Assembly (NCBI RefSeq): GCF_010868145.1
Contig: NZ_JAAGUY010000007.1
Location: 135,377-199,376, forward strand
Reading direction: 5' to 3'
Length of the DNA: 64,000 nt
Source of the DNA: Nocardia cyriacigeorgica
GTDB taxonomy: Bacteria; Actinomycetota; Actinomycetes; Mycobacteriales; Mycobacteriaceae
The translations under genes were made by a program, and so were the position numbers. Position 1 is the stretch's first letter; every line of letters starts with the position of its first letter. Below are positions 42,186-50,869 of the stretch, piece by piece. The notes under the pieces were generated by a model. That model was not told the DNA's origin. It saw only the letters and a list, made by a program, of their open reading frames with translations, and ran no database searches.

Positions 42186-42191
42186 AGCGTA
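42186..42191 (-). promoter_or_regulatory. dapE -10 box (leaderless)
   Basis: TACGCT on the minus strand, 6 bases before the GTG. Confidence 0.5.
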
Positions 42192-42280
42192 GTCAGCGGC
42201 GGCTCGACCTGGTCGGCGGCAACGCCGTGATCTGCGCGGCAGCCGGTGACGTGGCTGCACCATGGACCCCCACCGGTCGG

Positions 42281-42286
42281 TAGGCT
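42281..42286 (+). promoter_or_regulatory. dapD -10 box (leaderless)
   Basis: TAGGCT, 8 bases before the GTG at 42295; no ribosome site. Confidence 0.4.
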
Positions 42287-42294
42287 CTGCTGAC

Positions 42295-43242
42295 GTGAGC
42301 ATTCAGGGAGCAACTGCAGTCGGTATCGCCAATGTGACCGCGGACGGCACCGTCCTCGACACCTGGTTCCCGAACCCCCAGCTGGGTGAGTTCGCCGAGA
42401 CCGCGACCAAGCGGCTCGACGAGGCTCCCGCGGAGTTCGCCGCGCTGGTCGGTCCCGACGAGGCGCGCGGTGTCGAGGTGATCGCGGTGCAGACCACGAT
42501 CGCCGACCTGTCCGCAGCGCCGGTGGACGCCCACGACGTCTATCTGCGGTTGCATCTGCTCTCGCACCGGCTCGTCCGCCCACACGAGGTGAGCCTGGAC
42601 GGCCAGTTCGGGCTGCTCAGCAATGTCGTGTGGACCAACCACGGCCCGGCAGCGGTGGAGGGTTTCGAAACCACCCGCGCCAAGCTGCGCGCCCGCGGCC
42701 CGGTGACCGTCTACAGCATCGACAAATTCCCCCGCATGGTCGACTACGTGGTGCCCTCCGGAGTCCGCATCGGTGACGCCGACCGCGTCCGCCTCGGCGC
42801 GCACCTGGCCTCGGGCACCACCGTCATGCACGAGGGCTTCGTCAACTTCAACGCGGGCACCCTCGGCGCTTCCATGGTCGAAGGCCGGATCTCGGCGGGC
42901 GTCGTCGTCGGCGACGGATCCGATATCGGCGGCGGCGCCTCTACCATGGGCACCCTCTCCGGTGGCGGCACCACCGTCATCTCCATCGGCGAACGGTCCC
43001 TGCTCGGCGCCAACGCCGGCCTCGGCATCCCCCTCGGCGACGACTGCGTCCTCGAAGCGGGCCTCTATCTCACCGCAGGCACCAAGGTCACCACCCCCGA
43101 CGGAACCACCGTCAAGGCCGCCCAGCTCAGCGGCCAGAACAACCTGCTGTTCCGCCGCAACTCCCTCACCGGTGCCGTCGAGGTCGTCCACCGCAAGGGC
43201 ACCGGCATCGAACTGAACGCTGACCTGCACGCCAACGACTGA
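42295..43242 (+). CDS. dapD: Tetrahydrodipicolinate N-succinyltransferase
   Basis: 315 residues; succinylates tetrahydrodipicolinate from succinyl-CoA. The C-terminal half is a left-handed beta-helix of hexapeptide repeats ([33 protein letters not shown] turns). The N-terminal part carries the actinobacterial DapD domain. Start: the GTG at 42295, from the protein's usual opening and the upstream TAGGCT box. Confidence 0.94.
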   Translation: MSIQGATAVGIANVTADGTVLDTWFPNPQLGEFAETATKRLDEAPAEFAALVGPDEARGVEVIAVQTTIADLSAAPVDAHDVYLRLHLLSHRLVRPHEVSLDGQFGLLSNVVWTNHGPAAVEGFETTRAKLRARGPVTVYSIDKFPRMVDYVVPSGVRIGDADRVRLGAHLASGTTVMHEGFVNFNAGTLGASMVEGRISAGVVVGDGSDIGGGASTMGTLSGGGTTVISIGERSLLGANAGLGIPLGDDCVLEAGLYLTAGTKVTTPDGTTVKAAQLSGQNNLLFRRNSLTGAVEVVHRKGTGIELNADLHAND

Positions 43243-43257
43243 GGCACGTCCCCATCC

Positions 43258-43286
43258 GGCCCGGCGGCACGCTACGCCGCCGGGCC
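43258..43286 (+). terminator. dapD terminator
   Basis: Perfect 11-bp GC stem (43258-43268 with 43276-43286), 7-base loop, 15 bases after the dapD stop. Confidence 0.7.
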
Positions 43287-43341
43287 GCCACGGCTTGCGC
43301 AGGCATCGAGACGGCAATGCCGTGGATGCACTTCGCGACGC

Positions 43342-43560
43342 GTGTGGACATATGGCCGGTCTTATGACCAAGGGCGTGAGTTCGCCAATGACTCGTCCGC
43401 GGCATGCGAACTCGATACGGCAACGTGGGAGTCCGACCTCAACCCTGGATTCACCATTTCAGTAGAGATCGTTTTCGACGTCCCACCGGGCACTGTCCCT
43501 GCCGCGATCGAGTTCCACGACTCCATGTTTTCCGGGGGTGTCAAGGTCGCCTCGAGGTAA
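43342..43560 (+). pseudogene. C-terminal remnant of a DUF4352 (telokin-like) protein
   Basis: An open frame of 72 codons with the end of a DUF4352 domain: GREFANDSSAA, NPGFTISVEIVFDVPPGTVP, then a short GGVKV tail. The domain's N-terminal half, a signal or lipobox and a good ribosome site are missing. It is most simply the 3' end of a secreted/lipoprotein gene whose 5' part was lost, left between dapD and the kinase gene. The stretch 43287-43341 and 43561-43619 shows nothing else. Confidence 0.6.
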
Positions 43561-43619
43561 GTTCCTACCGTTGCCGGCTCCAGGGCTACCAACCGATTGA
43601 ACACCCAGGTCGGGTGGGT

Positions 43620-43625
43620 TACCGT
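43620..43625 (+). promoter_or_regulatory. Kinase gene -10 box (leaderless)
   Basis: TACCGT, 6 bases before the kinase ATG. Confidence 0.45.
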
Positions 43626-43631
43626 GCCCAC

Positions 43632-45095
43632 ATGCACGCACTCCGGCCCGGTGCCGACTTCGCCGGGTATCGGATCGAGCGGGTGTTGGGGGTGGGTGGC
43701 ATGGGGAGTGTGTACGCGGCTCGGCATCCGCGGCTGCCTCGGCTGGTGGCGTTGAAGTTGCTGCACTCCTCGTATGCCGAGGATCCGGTGTTCCGTGGGC
43801 GGTTCGAGCGGGAGGCGGAGCTCGCGGGGCGGCTCGACCATCCGAATATCGTCACGATCCATGATCGCGGCCGGGAAGGGTCGCAGCTGTGGATCAGCAT
43901 GCAGTACGTCGAGGGCACCGATGCCGAGACGGCCATGCGCAATGGGCAGATGCCGCCGTTGCGCGCGCTGTACGTGGCGGCGGCCACCGCCGATGCCCTC
44001 GATTACGCGCACCACGCGGGCATGCTGCACCGGGATGTGAAGCCCGCCAACATCCTGATCCGCAGCGAACCGAACAGCCAGGAACGAGTGCTGCTCACCG
44101 ACTTCGGTATTGCCAAGGCTCGCGATGAGTCCACGTCGTTGACCCAGACCGGCACCCTGCTGGCAACGCTGCGCTATGCCTCCCCGGAGCAGTTGGCGGG
44201 CAAGCCGCTGGATCCACGCTCGGACCAGTATTCACTGGGCTGCACGCTGTTTCACCTGATCGCCGGGCAGGCGCCGTATCCGACGGAAAGCGCGGCGGCG
44301 TTGATCAGCGCACACCTGATGCAGGCGGTGCCGCGGATCAGTGCGGTGCGGCCCGACCTGCCGCCCGCGCTCGACGATGTTTTCGCGCGTGCTCTCGGCA
44401 AGGACCCGAAGCAGCGCTTCGGCAGCTGCGCGGAGATGGTCGACGCCGCACGTCGGGCGTTCACCGAACCGCCCGCGGCACCACCGGTGGCGCCGCCACG
44501 GCGCCGGGCCTGGTGGCCGGTCGCGGCCGCGGGGATCGTTGCGGTGGCAGCCGCGGTGACGGGCACGGCCGTTGTCCTGGCTCGGTCCGACGACACCCCG
44601 CAGGCCCCACCGACGACGACCGCCGCCCCACCAACGGTCGGCTTTCCGTCGACGAACACCACCGCGGCGGCGCCGGACCCATGGGCGGCCGGCCGCGACA
44701 CCGTCGCCCTGTTCCCCGATCTGTTGCCGTCGAGCCCCGACAGCACCGGCTTCCGTGAACTGCAATGCAGTTTCGCCACCAAGAACCCGAATGCGGTGTG
44801 GACCTATGGTTTCAACTGCCTGGATGCGAACAAACTCGAATTGCAGGTCCTCACCCACGACGACGCGGCAACCGTCGATTCCTATATCGCTACCCTGCCC
44901 GCCGGAGCGACCGAGGAAATCCGTTCTCGCTACGGGCAACCGCTGGTCGTGCGAAAGTTCAATGGTTCGACGGGTCCGTGGGTGCTGGTCCGGTTCGCGG
45001 AGGGGCCCCGCGCCGGCGTCACCTTTCAGGTCTTCTGGAAAGACCACACACACCAGGAGGTGATCGACGAATGGGTACGCAGCGCGCCGTTCTGA
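43632..45095 (+). CDS. Receptor-type Ser/Thr protein kinase
   Basis: 487 residues. Gly loop GVGGMGSVY, Lys42 in VALKLL, HRD 133-135 with DVKPANIL, DFG 157-159 and SPEQ (184-187) form a complete Hanks-type kinase (1-275). A Pro-rich linker, one helix (about 294-317) and an outer domain of about 170 residues follow: TTT-rich linker, then FPDLLPSSPDSTGFRELQCSF with two Cys (CSF ... NCLD). The outer part may sense a ligand. It overlaps the lipoprotein gene by 25 bases. Start ATG from TACCGT box. Confidence 0.9.
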   Translation: MHALRPGADFAGYRIERVLGVGGMGSVYAARHPRLPRLVALKLLHSSYAEDPVFRGRFEREAELAGRLDHPNIVTIHDRGREGSQLWISMQYVEGTDAETAMRNGQMPPLRALYVAAATADALDYAHHAGMLHRDVKPANILIRSEPNSQERVLLTDFGIAKARDESTSLTQTGTLLATLRYASPEQLAGKPLDPRSDQYSLGCTLFHLIAGQAPYPTESAAALISAHLMQAVPRISAVRPDLPPALDDVFARALGKDPKQRFGSCAEMVDAARRAFTEPPAAPPVAPPRRRAWWPVAAAGIVAVAAAVTGTAVVLARSDDTPQAPPTTTAAPPTVGFPSTNTTAAAPDPWAAGRDTVALFPDLLPSSPDSTGFRELQCSFATKNPNAVWTYGFNCLDANKLELQVLTHDDAATVDSYIATLPAGATEEIRSRYGQPLVVRKFNGSTGPWVLVRFAEGPRAGVTFQVFWKDHTHQEVIDEWVRSAPF

Positions 45096-46303
45096 CCCGT
45101 TTCCGGCTCGCGGCAGTGCTCGCTGTCGGTGCACTCGTCATGGTCCCTGCCTGCTCGACCGTGACGGGCACACCCGTTGCCGCCGAAATCGACGTGCGCA
45201 TCCTCGATGTCGGTGACTATCCGATCGAACCGCTCGACGTCGACGACGTGCATGTGGCGAGCGATGGCCCGATCCTGGAGGGCCTGCGGATGGCGGGCGC
45301 GATCGCGGTACCGCATGAGCTCGACGACGACCTCGTGCACAACTGGGGCACCGATGTGATCGACAGCCCCAAGAAGGCCGCCGATGCCTCGTCCATCTCC
45401 AATGTCAACCTGCCGACGCTCGAGCGGCACGGTTTCCTGGTGGCTTTCGATATCGCCGAGGGCAGTGAGCCGTTCCCCACCGATGTCCGCCCGACCGACA
45501 CCGATGCGAAAGTCACCCGGATCGTCCTCATGCGGTTTCCCGATGCCGCCCGCGCAAGCACGGCCGCGCGTGAGCTGGAGAGCACCGACTTCGCGGTCAG
45601 TCCGGACAATCGACCGGTCGACGTGCCGGGATACGCACAGGCACACGCACATTGGCGGCCGGGGATCAAGACCGTCAGCGCACTGCTGGCCCAAGACGAG
45701 ATAGTCATCAGCGTGTTCCTACAGCATCCGACGCCGGACCTGGACACGATGACGACCCGGCTGCGCGAGGTATTCGACGCACAGCTGCCCCTGCTGGATG
45801 ACTTCGAACCCACCCCACCTGAGGAGTTCGACGAGCTGCCCCGCGACCCGGACGGCATGCTGCGCCGCGCGCTGACCCCCGGCCCGCGTGACCAGCGGGT
45901 GCCGATCTCCTCCCGCGATTACGCCGCCTGGAGCGGACGCGCCGTCATCCATTTCCAGCCCACCGACGAACCCGGCATGCGCGAGGCCTGGGACAGTGGC
46001 GGCGTCGACGCGGTCGCCCAGTTCGGCACCACCACCGTCCTCCGTTTCCGGGACAACGCGGCGGCCACTGCCTTCGGCACCGCCTGGTCCGACAGTCAGG
46101 GCTCACACACCCATTCGGTCGACCCACCGGCCGACGTCCCCGACGCCCGCTGCGTCGAACGCTCCGCCACCGCCGACACACCCGCGACATCCCGCTGCTA
46201 CGTCACCTACCGCCGCTACGCCGCCTTCGTCACCGGCGACGACCCCACCGACACCAGCCAACAAGCAGCTGCCCAATACGCCCTGCGGGTCAACACGCAA
46301 TAG
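45071..46303 (+). CDS. Lipoprotein of unknown function coupled to the kinase
   Basis: 410 residues. Signal with lipobox VPAC (Cys28). Translation starts inside the kinase gene at the ATG 45071, behind a perfect aggaggtgat. The body has repeated alpha/beta pattern with conserved acidic residues (VRILDVGDYPIEPLDVDDV) and two Cys late (ARCVERS, SRCYVTY). This is a family common in Nocardia lipoproteins (perhaps DUF7373, from memory). The tight overlap with the kinase suggests they sense or act together at the envelope. Confidence 0.8.
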   Translation: MGTQRAVLTRFRLAAVLAVGALVMVPACSTVTGTPVAAEIDVRILDVGDYPIEPLDVDDVHVASDGPILEGLRMAGAIAVPHELDDDLVHNWGTDVIDSPKKAADASSISNVNLPTLERHGFLVAFDIAEGSEPFPTDVRPTDTDAKVTRIVLMRFPDAARASTAARELESTDFAVSPDNRPVDVPGYAQAHAHWRPGIKTVSALLAQDEIVISVFLQHPTPDLDTMTTRLREVFDAQLPLLDDFEPTPPEEFDELPRDPDGMLRRALTPGPRDQRVPISSRDYAAWSGRAVIHFQPTDEPGMREAWDSGGVDAVAQFGTTTVLRFRDNAAATAFGTAWSDSQGSHTHSVDPPADVPDARCVERSATADTPATSRCYVTYRRYAAFVTGDDPTDTSQQAAAQYALRVNTQ

Positions 46304-46321
46304 GTGGGGCATACCCCCTGC

Positions 46322-46526
46322 TTACGCGACCCTCCAGCTCCGATCACCGAGCGTGACGACGACATCGACCGTCCCGCCGAGTCCGGAAACATAGGCACGG
46401 ATCGTGTCGATACTCCCGCCGGTCCCGCGCCCGCGCCTGCCCGGCGGCACGATCCTCGTCCGTCCGTGAATCCAGAGCACGTGCCTTCGCCTTCGCGTCG
46501 GACCATTTTACGAATTCCGAGCTCAT
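46322..46526 (-). pseudogene. Broken antitoxin of a HigBA-type TA module
   Basis: The reading frame from ATG 46526 begins like an XRE antitoxin (EFVKWSDAKAKARALDSRTDED). Around 46411 it changes frame: the next frame carries SIDTIRAYVSGLGGTVDVVV ... GDRSWRVA and ends with TAA at 46322-46324, the normal antitoxin C-terminus. The HTH between the two halves (about 40-50 residues) is absent. This is an internal deletion with a frameshift; the protein cannot be functional as an antitoxin. Confidence 0.75.
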
Positions 46527-46780
46527 CGTTCCTCCATTGCTGCCAGATGCTCAGCAAACCGCTTGTCGGCCAAATGAATCGCCTCGCGGTACCAGCCTTG
46601 CCAATTGCCGGACTTGTCGCCCGCCACCAGCACGATGGCTTGTCGGGCCGGGTCGAATGCGAATAGCATCCGGACCTCACTTGCCGCTGACGACGGCGGT
46701 CTCAACTCCCTCATGTTGTGGTAGTTACTGCCCTTGATCCTGTCGACGAGCGGCCGTCCCGCCCTGGCCCGGTAATGCAA
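46523..46780 (-). pseudogene. Truncated HigB/Gp49-family toxin
   Basis: The frame GRPLVDRIKGSNYHNMREL then VRMLFAFDPARQAIVLVAGD and NWQGWYREAIHLADKRFAEH is the body of a Gp49/HigB toxin. The first 40 or so residues found in the family are absent: the frame runs up directly into the TGA stop of fadD36, which lies in the same frame. The only possible start is a weak TTG. It overlaps the broken antitoxin by 4 bases in the normal toxin-antitoxin order. Confidence 0.7.
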
Positions 46781-46795
46781 GGCGGCCCGCGCAAC

Positions 46796-48220
46796 TCAGG
46801 AGAGGCGCTTCTTCTGCACCTTGCCCATGGCGTTTCTGGGCAGCGATTCGACGATCCGCACCTCCCGCGGACGCTTGTGGGCTGATAGCTCTTTCGCCAC
46901 ATGCTCGATCAGCTCCGGCCCGGTGGTCCGAGCCTCGGCCCGGACCACCACGAACGCGACGATGCGTTGGCCGAGGTCGGGGTCGGGCAGGCCGACGACG
47001 GCTGCTTCGGCGATGGCGGGGTGGCCGAGAAGGGTGGTTTCCACTTCGCCTGCGCCGATACGGAAACCGCCGGATTTGATGAGGTCGACCGATTCACGGC
47101 CGACGATGCGGTGGAAGCCGTCGGCGTCGATGACCGCGACGTCACCGGTGCGGAACCAGCCATCGTCGGTCCAGCATTCGGCCGTTGCCTCGGGCCGGTT
47201 GAGGTACCCGTCGAAGAGCATGGGCCCACGAACCTGGAGTCCGCCGATGCTGTCGCCGTCGCGTGGGACGGGTGCGCCGGATTCGTCGCGCAGGCGGGTT
47301 TCCACCCCGCGCACGGGTGTGCCGACCCAGCCGGGGCGGCGTTCGCCGTCGGCGCGGGTGGACAGGGTGATCATGGTTTCGCTCATGCCGTAGCGCTCGA
47401 CCGGTGCGTGGCCGGTCAGTTCGGCGAGGCGCTCGAAGACCGGGACGGGCAGCGGCGCACTGCCGGAGACGAGCAGCCGCGCGTCGGCCAATTGTTTGGC
47501 GGCGTCGGGGTCGTCGGCGATACGCGACCACACCGTCGGCACCCCGAAATACAGCGTGCCGTTGGCGGCGGCGTAGGCCTCGGGCGTCGGCTTGCCGGTG
47601 TGGATCAGCGGGCTGCCAACCCGCAGTGCGCCGAGCACGCCGAGGATCAGCCCGTGCACGTGGAACAGCGGAAGCCCGTGCACCAGAACGTCGGCCGCGG
47701 TCCACGACCACGCGTCGGCGAGCGCATCCAGCCCGGCGGCGATGGCGCCGCGACTGAGCACCACGCCCTTCGGCAGCCCGGTGGTGCCCGAGGTGTAGAG
47801 CACGAATGCCGTTGTTTCCGCGCTGGGTTCGGGATAGGTGTGCCACGACCGGGCGTGCATCCGGACCGGGACAACCGGGAGGTCGCTACCCGCCGGCGCC
47901 TCACCCAGCCAGGCCTGCGCACCGGAATCGGCCAGGATATGGGCGGATTCGGCCGATCCGGCGTCCGGCGGGACGGGCACTACTGTCACACCGGCGATCA
48001 GGCAGCCCACGACCGCGAGCACGGTGGTGGCGGTCGGCTTCGCCAGCACCGCCACTCGATCGGCGCGGGCGATTCGTTCGGCCACCGATGTGGCAGCACC
48101 GAGCAGATCACTGCGCGACAGCGTCACACCGTCGATGGTGACGGCATCGGGGATATCAGCACCCGCGGCGACGGCGAGTGGATCCAATGAGCGCAGCAGC
48201 AGCGGCGGACCGTACGACAT
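46796..48220 (-). CDS. fadD36: Acyl-CoA synthetase FadD36 (malonyl-CoA synthetase-like)
   Basis: 474 residues, short for an acyl-CoA synthetase, as in the FadD36/MatB branch. FVLYTSGTTGLPKG, ERYGMSETM, DGWFRTGDVA and the C-terminal KVQKKRLS Lys are all present. Malonate or a related short diacid is a likely substrate. Start ATG 48220, with TAGCGT 6 bases upstream. The stop abuts the toxin remnant. Confidence 0.9.
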   Translation of the reverse strand: MSYGPPLLLRSLDPLAVAAGADIPDAVTIDGVTLSRSDLLGAATSVAERIARADRVAVLAKPTATTVLAVVGCLIAGVTVVPVPPDAGSAESAHILADSGAQAWLGEAPAGSDLPVVPVRMHARSWHTYPEPSAETTAFVLYTSGTTGLPKGVVLSRGAIAAGLDALADAWSWTAADVLVHGLPLFHVHGLILGVLGALRVGSPLIHTGKPTPEAYAAANGTLYFGVPTVWSRIADDPDAAKQLADARLLVSGSAPLPVPVFERLAELTGHAPVERYGMSETMITLSTRADGERRPGWVGTPVRGVETRLRDESGAPVPRDGDSIGGLQVRGPMLFDGYLNRPEATAECWTDDGWFRTGDVAVIDADGFHRIVGRESVDLIKSGGFRIGAGEVETTLLGHPAIAEAAVVGLPDPDLGQRIVAFVVVRAEARTTGPELIEHVAKELSAHKRPREVRIVESLPRNAMGKVQKKRLS

Positions 48221-48226
48221 CCGCCC

Positions 48227-48232
48227 ACGCTA
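48227..48232 (-). promoter_or_regulatory. fadD36 -10 box (leaderless)
   Basis: TAGCGT on the minus strand, 6 bases before the ATG. Confidence 0.45.
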
Positions 48233-48317
48233 CCGCGACGCGGGCGACGGGCCAGGAGGAGGCAGCGGAGCGTCACCACACAGGGCACCGGGAGCGCCGC
48301 CGATCGGTCGCGCACCG

Positions 48318-48365
48318 TTGACACCCGCGATGACGCGGTGAGAAAGTAGTTGCATAACCTTCTCA
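48318..48365 (+). promoter_or_regulatory. TTGACA promoter plus 27-base inverted-repeat operator, copy 1
   Basis: TTGACA (48318-48323), 15 bases, then the operator 48339-48365 with arms TGAGAAAGT ... AACCTTCTCA. The same design with the same spacing is repeated at 49937-49984. The operator overlaps the place of the -10 box, consistent with repression. Confidence 0.6.
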
Positions 48366-48385
48366 ACGGCGAGATGGGGTCGACG

Positions 48386-49234
48386 ATGACCAGCACTTCT
48401 CGCGCGGCCACCCGGTCACGCACCGACGAGTTCGATATCCGACGGCATATCGACGGATCCGCCGCGTTATTCGGCGCCGCCGCCAACGTCATCATGCAGC
48501 TGAGCCACCCGGCCGTCGGCTACGGCGTTCTGGAAAGCCCGGTGGACAGCGGCAAAATCTTGCTGCATCCGATCAAACGCACCCGCACCACGCTCACCTA
48601 TCTGGCGGTAGCCGTGCTCGGCAGCGACGAGGAACGCAAGGTCTATCGCGATGCCCTCAACCACTCGCATCGCCCGGTGCATTCGACCCGGTCCAGCCCC
48701 GTGCAATACAACGCCTTCGATCCGCGACTACAGCTCTGGGTGGCAGCCTGCCTGTACTGGGGCGGACGAGATATACACGATCGCCTGCACGGCCCGATGG
48801 ACGACGCCACCGCCGATGCCTTCTACCATCACGCCGCCCGCCTCGGCACCACCTTGCAGATGCCGCGACAACTGTGGCCCGCCGATCAAGCCGCGTTCGA
48901 CCGGTTCTGGTCCGAGAACCTGGCGACCACCTCGATCGATCCCCCCGTGCGTGACATGCTCGACGACATCGTCGACCTGAGGATGTTCCCGCCGCCGGTA
49001 CGGGTTCCACTGCGCCGTTTCCACCGGTTCGTGACGGCCGGCCTCCTGCCGCCGCACCTGCGCGAGCAGATGGGGATGGACTGGAGCGAGCAGGACGAAC
49101 GCAGGCTGGATCGCCTGATGCGTGCCGTCGGCGCGGTCGAAGCACGCCTGCCGGTAGCCGTGAAGACCTTCCCGGTCAACGTTTTTCTGACAGATCTGCG
49201 GATACGCCGACGCCTCGGCATGCGTCTGGTCTAG
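48386..49234 (+). CDS. DUF2236 (MpaB/rubber-oxygenase-like) protein, copy 1
   Basis: 282 residues. [39 protein letters not shown] and the C-terminal charged helices match the DUF2236 family, related to the MpaB heme oxygenase and latex-clearing proteins. The enzyme activity is unproven for bacterial members of this branch. The start is the ATG at 48386: longer starts would run into the operator. The N-terminus (ATG-GGG-TCG-ACG-ATG-ACC) closely resembles that of copy 2 (ATG-AGG-TCA-ACG-ATG-ACC). Confidence 0.85.
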   Translation: MTSTSRAATRSRTDEFDIRRHIDGSAALFGAAANVIMQLSHPAVGYGVLESPVDSGKILLHPIKRTRTTLTYLAVAVLGSDEERKVYRDALNHSHRPVHSTRSSPVQYNAFDPRLQLWVAACLYWGGRDIHDRLHGPMDDATADAFYHHAARLGTTLQMPRQLWPADQAAFDRFWSENLATTSIDPPVRDMLDDIVDLRMFPPPVRVPLRRFHRFVTAGLLPPHLREQMGMDWSEQDERRLDRLMRAVGAVEARLPVAVKTFPVNVFLTDLRIRRRLGMRLV

Positions 49235-49244
49235 CGGTCGCCGA

Positions 49245-49871
49245 TCACGGGATCCGGAACGACACCACCACGTGATCGCGTGCGAATTCCCGCGCCGCCG
49301 CGTCGTCATCGAGCGGGATCACCGTCTGCGGCGTCAACGCCAGCGACAGCGCGGTCCTTGCGATCATCTCCGCCAGCGGTAGCGGGTCATAGTCGGGCAA
49401 TTTGCCCTCTCGCTGCAATCGGGTGATGAACTCGGCAACGTAATCGCGACCCAGGTCGATGACCGGCGCACCCTTGACCGTCAGGTACGGCAGCACGATC
49501 TCCGGTTCGGTCTGCAAAAGCCGATCGAGCAGCTTGTTGCCGCGCAGTCCGTCGAGGAAGGCCACGAACAGTTCCACGATCTGATCCTCGGCACCGGCAT
49601 CCCGCTCGATCTGCCGTTGCACGGCCGCGTCGACACCGTCGATGAACTCACGTGTCTGCTGTAAGCCGACGGCCTGGATCAGGTCGGTCTTGCCCGCGAA
49701 GCGCCGATAGAGCGTGGCCAGCGAGAGTCCGCCACGCCGGGCCACCTCGCCCATGCTGGTGCGTTTGATCCCGAAGTCCAGGAACGCGAGCAGCGCCGCG
49801 GACAGCACGGTTTGATCCTGATCCTTGCGCTGGGTGCGTACCAGCGGGAGCAGATCGGCCAGCGCCGCCAT
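49245..49871 (-). CDS. TetR-family regulator between the two DUF2236 genes
   Basis: 208 residues from the ATG at 49871 behind ggaggtg. HTH: TSMGEVARRGGLSLATLYRRFAGKTDLI. The C-terminal domain is a helical ligand-binding fold. It lies between two DUF2236 paralogues and is transcribed opposite to them; a shared operator stands in front of both paralogues, and one of them stands next to the tetR start, so it is the obvious repressor. Inducer unknown. Confidence 0.88.
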   Translation of the reverse strand: MAALADLLPLVRTQRKDQDQTVLSAALLAFLDFGIKRTSMGEVARRGGLSLATLYRRFAGKTDLIQAVGLQQTREFIDGVDAAVQRQIERDAGAEDQIVELFVAFLDGLRGNKLLDRLLQTEPEIVLPYLTVKGAPVIDLGRDYVAEFITRLQREGKLPDYDPLPLAEMIARTALSLALTPQTVIPLDDDAAAREFARDHVVVSFRIP

Positions 49872-49936
49872 CTCGGCACCTCCGTCGGATTCGGCGAAAC
49901 AATGACACACCAAGCATCGCACAATTTCATTCTCGA

Positions 49937-49984
49937 TTGACACACGTTGTGAGCAAATGAGAAAGTTTCCGCGTAACCTTCTCA
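49937..49984 (+). promoter_or_regulatory. TTGACA promoter plus operator, copy 2
   Basis: TTGACA (49937-49942), 15 bases, then the operator at 49958-49984 with the same arms as copy 1. It also lies in the region between the divergent tetR and DUF2236 genes. Confidence 0.6.
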
Positions 49985-50001
49985 CCGAAATGAGGTCAAC
50001 G

Positions 50002-50859
50002 ATGACCGCTGTCGCGCCCGCCCCCGGCGGACCCGTCCCCGCGCCCCCGGCGGACTTCGTCGTCGAGGACTACATCGACGGCGTCTCCGCCTTCCTGGGC
50101 GGCACTGCCAACGTCATCATGCAGCTGGGTCTGCGGCCGGTGGCCTACGGGGTACTGGAGAGCGATGTCGACAGCGGCAAGGTGATGGTCCATCCGCTCA
50201 AGCGGCTGCGCACCACCCTCACCTATCTCGCCGTGGCGATGATGGGCAGCGAGGCCGAACGCGCCGCCTATCGCGACGCCGTCAACAGCTCGCATCGCAC
50301 CATCCGGTCCAAGCCGTCCAGCCCGGTGAAGTACAACGCCTTCGACCCGACGCTACAGCTGTGGGTCGCGGCCTGCCTGTACTACGGTTTCGCCGATATG
50401 CTCGACAAGCTGCGCGGCGGCATCGACGACGCCACCGCCGACGCTTTCTACCAGCACAGCGTCCGGCTCGGCGCCACCTTGCAGATGCGCCAAGAGATGT
50501 GGCCTGCCGACCGCACGGCCTTCGACGAGTACTGGGAAACGAACCTGGCCGCCACCCGGATCGATCCGGTGATCCGCGACTACTTCAACGATCTGATCGA
50601 CCTGAAGATGATGCCGCGGATCGTGCAGGTGCTGTTCGCGCGATTCCAGCGGTTCGTCGTCACCGGTGTGCTGCCGTGGCATCTGCGCCGCGAGATGGGC
50701 ATGCGATGGTCGGCGCGCGATCAGCGCTGGTTCGACCGGCTGATGCGACTCATCGGCACGGTCGTCACCCGCTTGCCCGAGCGCGCGAGGATGTTTCCAC
50801 TCAACTTCTACCTGTGGGATCTGCGCAGGCGGATGCGTAAGGGGCTTCCGCTGGTGTAA
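50002..50859 (+). CDS. DUF2236 (MpaB/rubber-oxygenase-like) protein, copy 2
   Basis: 285 residues. Same domain and key stretches as copy 1: [58 protein letters not shown], although the conserved HPAVGYG His is replaced (LRPVAYG). Start ATG 50002 by comparison with copy 1; an ATG at 49990 is possible. Its Pro/Ala-rich N-terminus differs from copy 1. Divergent regulation by one TetR is likely. Confidence 0.85.
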   Translation: MTAVAPAPGGPVPAPPADFVVEDYIDGVSAFLGGTANVIMQLGLRPVAYGVLESDVDSGKVMVHPLKRLRTTLTYLAVAMMGSEAERAAYRDAVNSSHRTIRSKPSSPVKYNAFDPTLQLWVAACLYYGFADMLDKLRGGIDDATADAFYQHSVRLGATLQMRQEMWPADRTAFDEYWETNLAATRIDPVIRDYFNDLIDLKMMPRIVQVLFARFQRFVVTGVLPWHLRREMGMRWSARDQRWFDRLMRLIGTVVTRLPERARMFPLNFYLWDLRRRMRKGLPLV

Positions 50860-50869
50860 GCCGGTTCGG

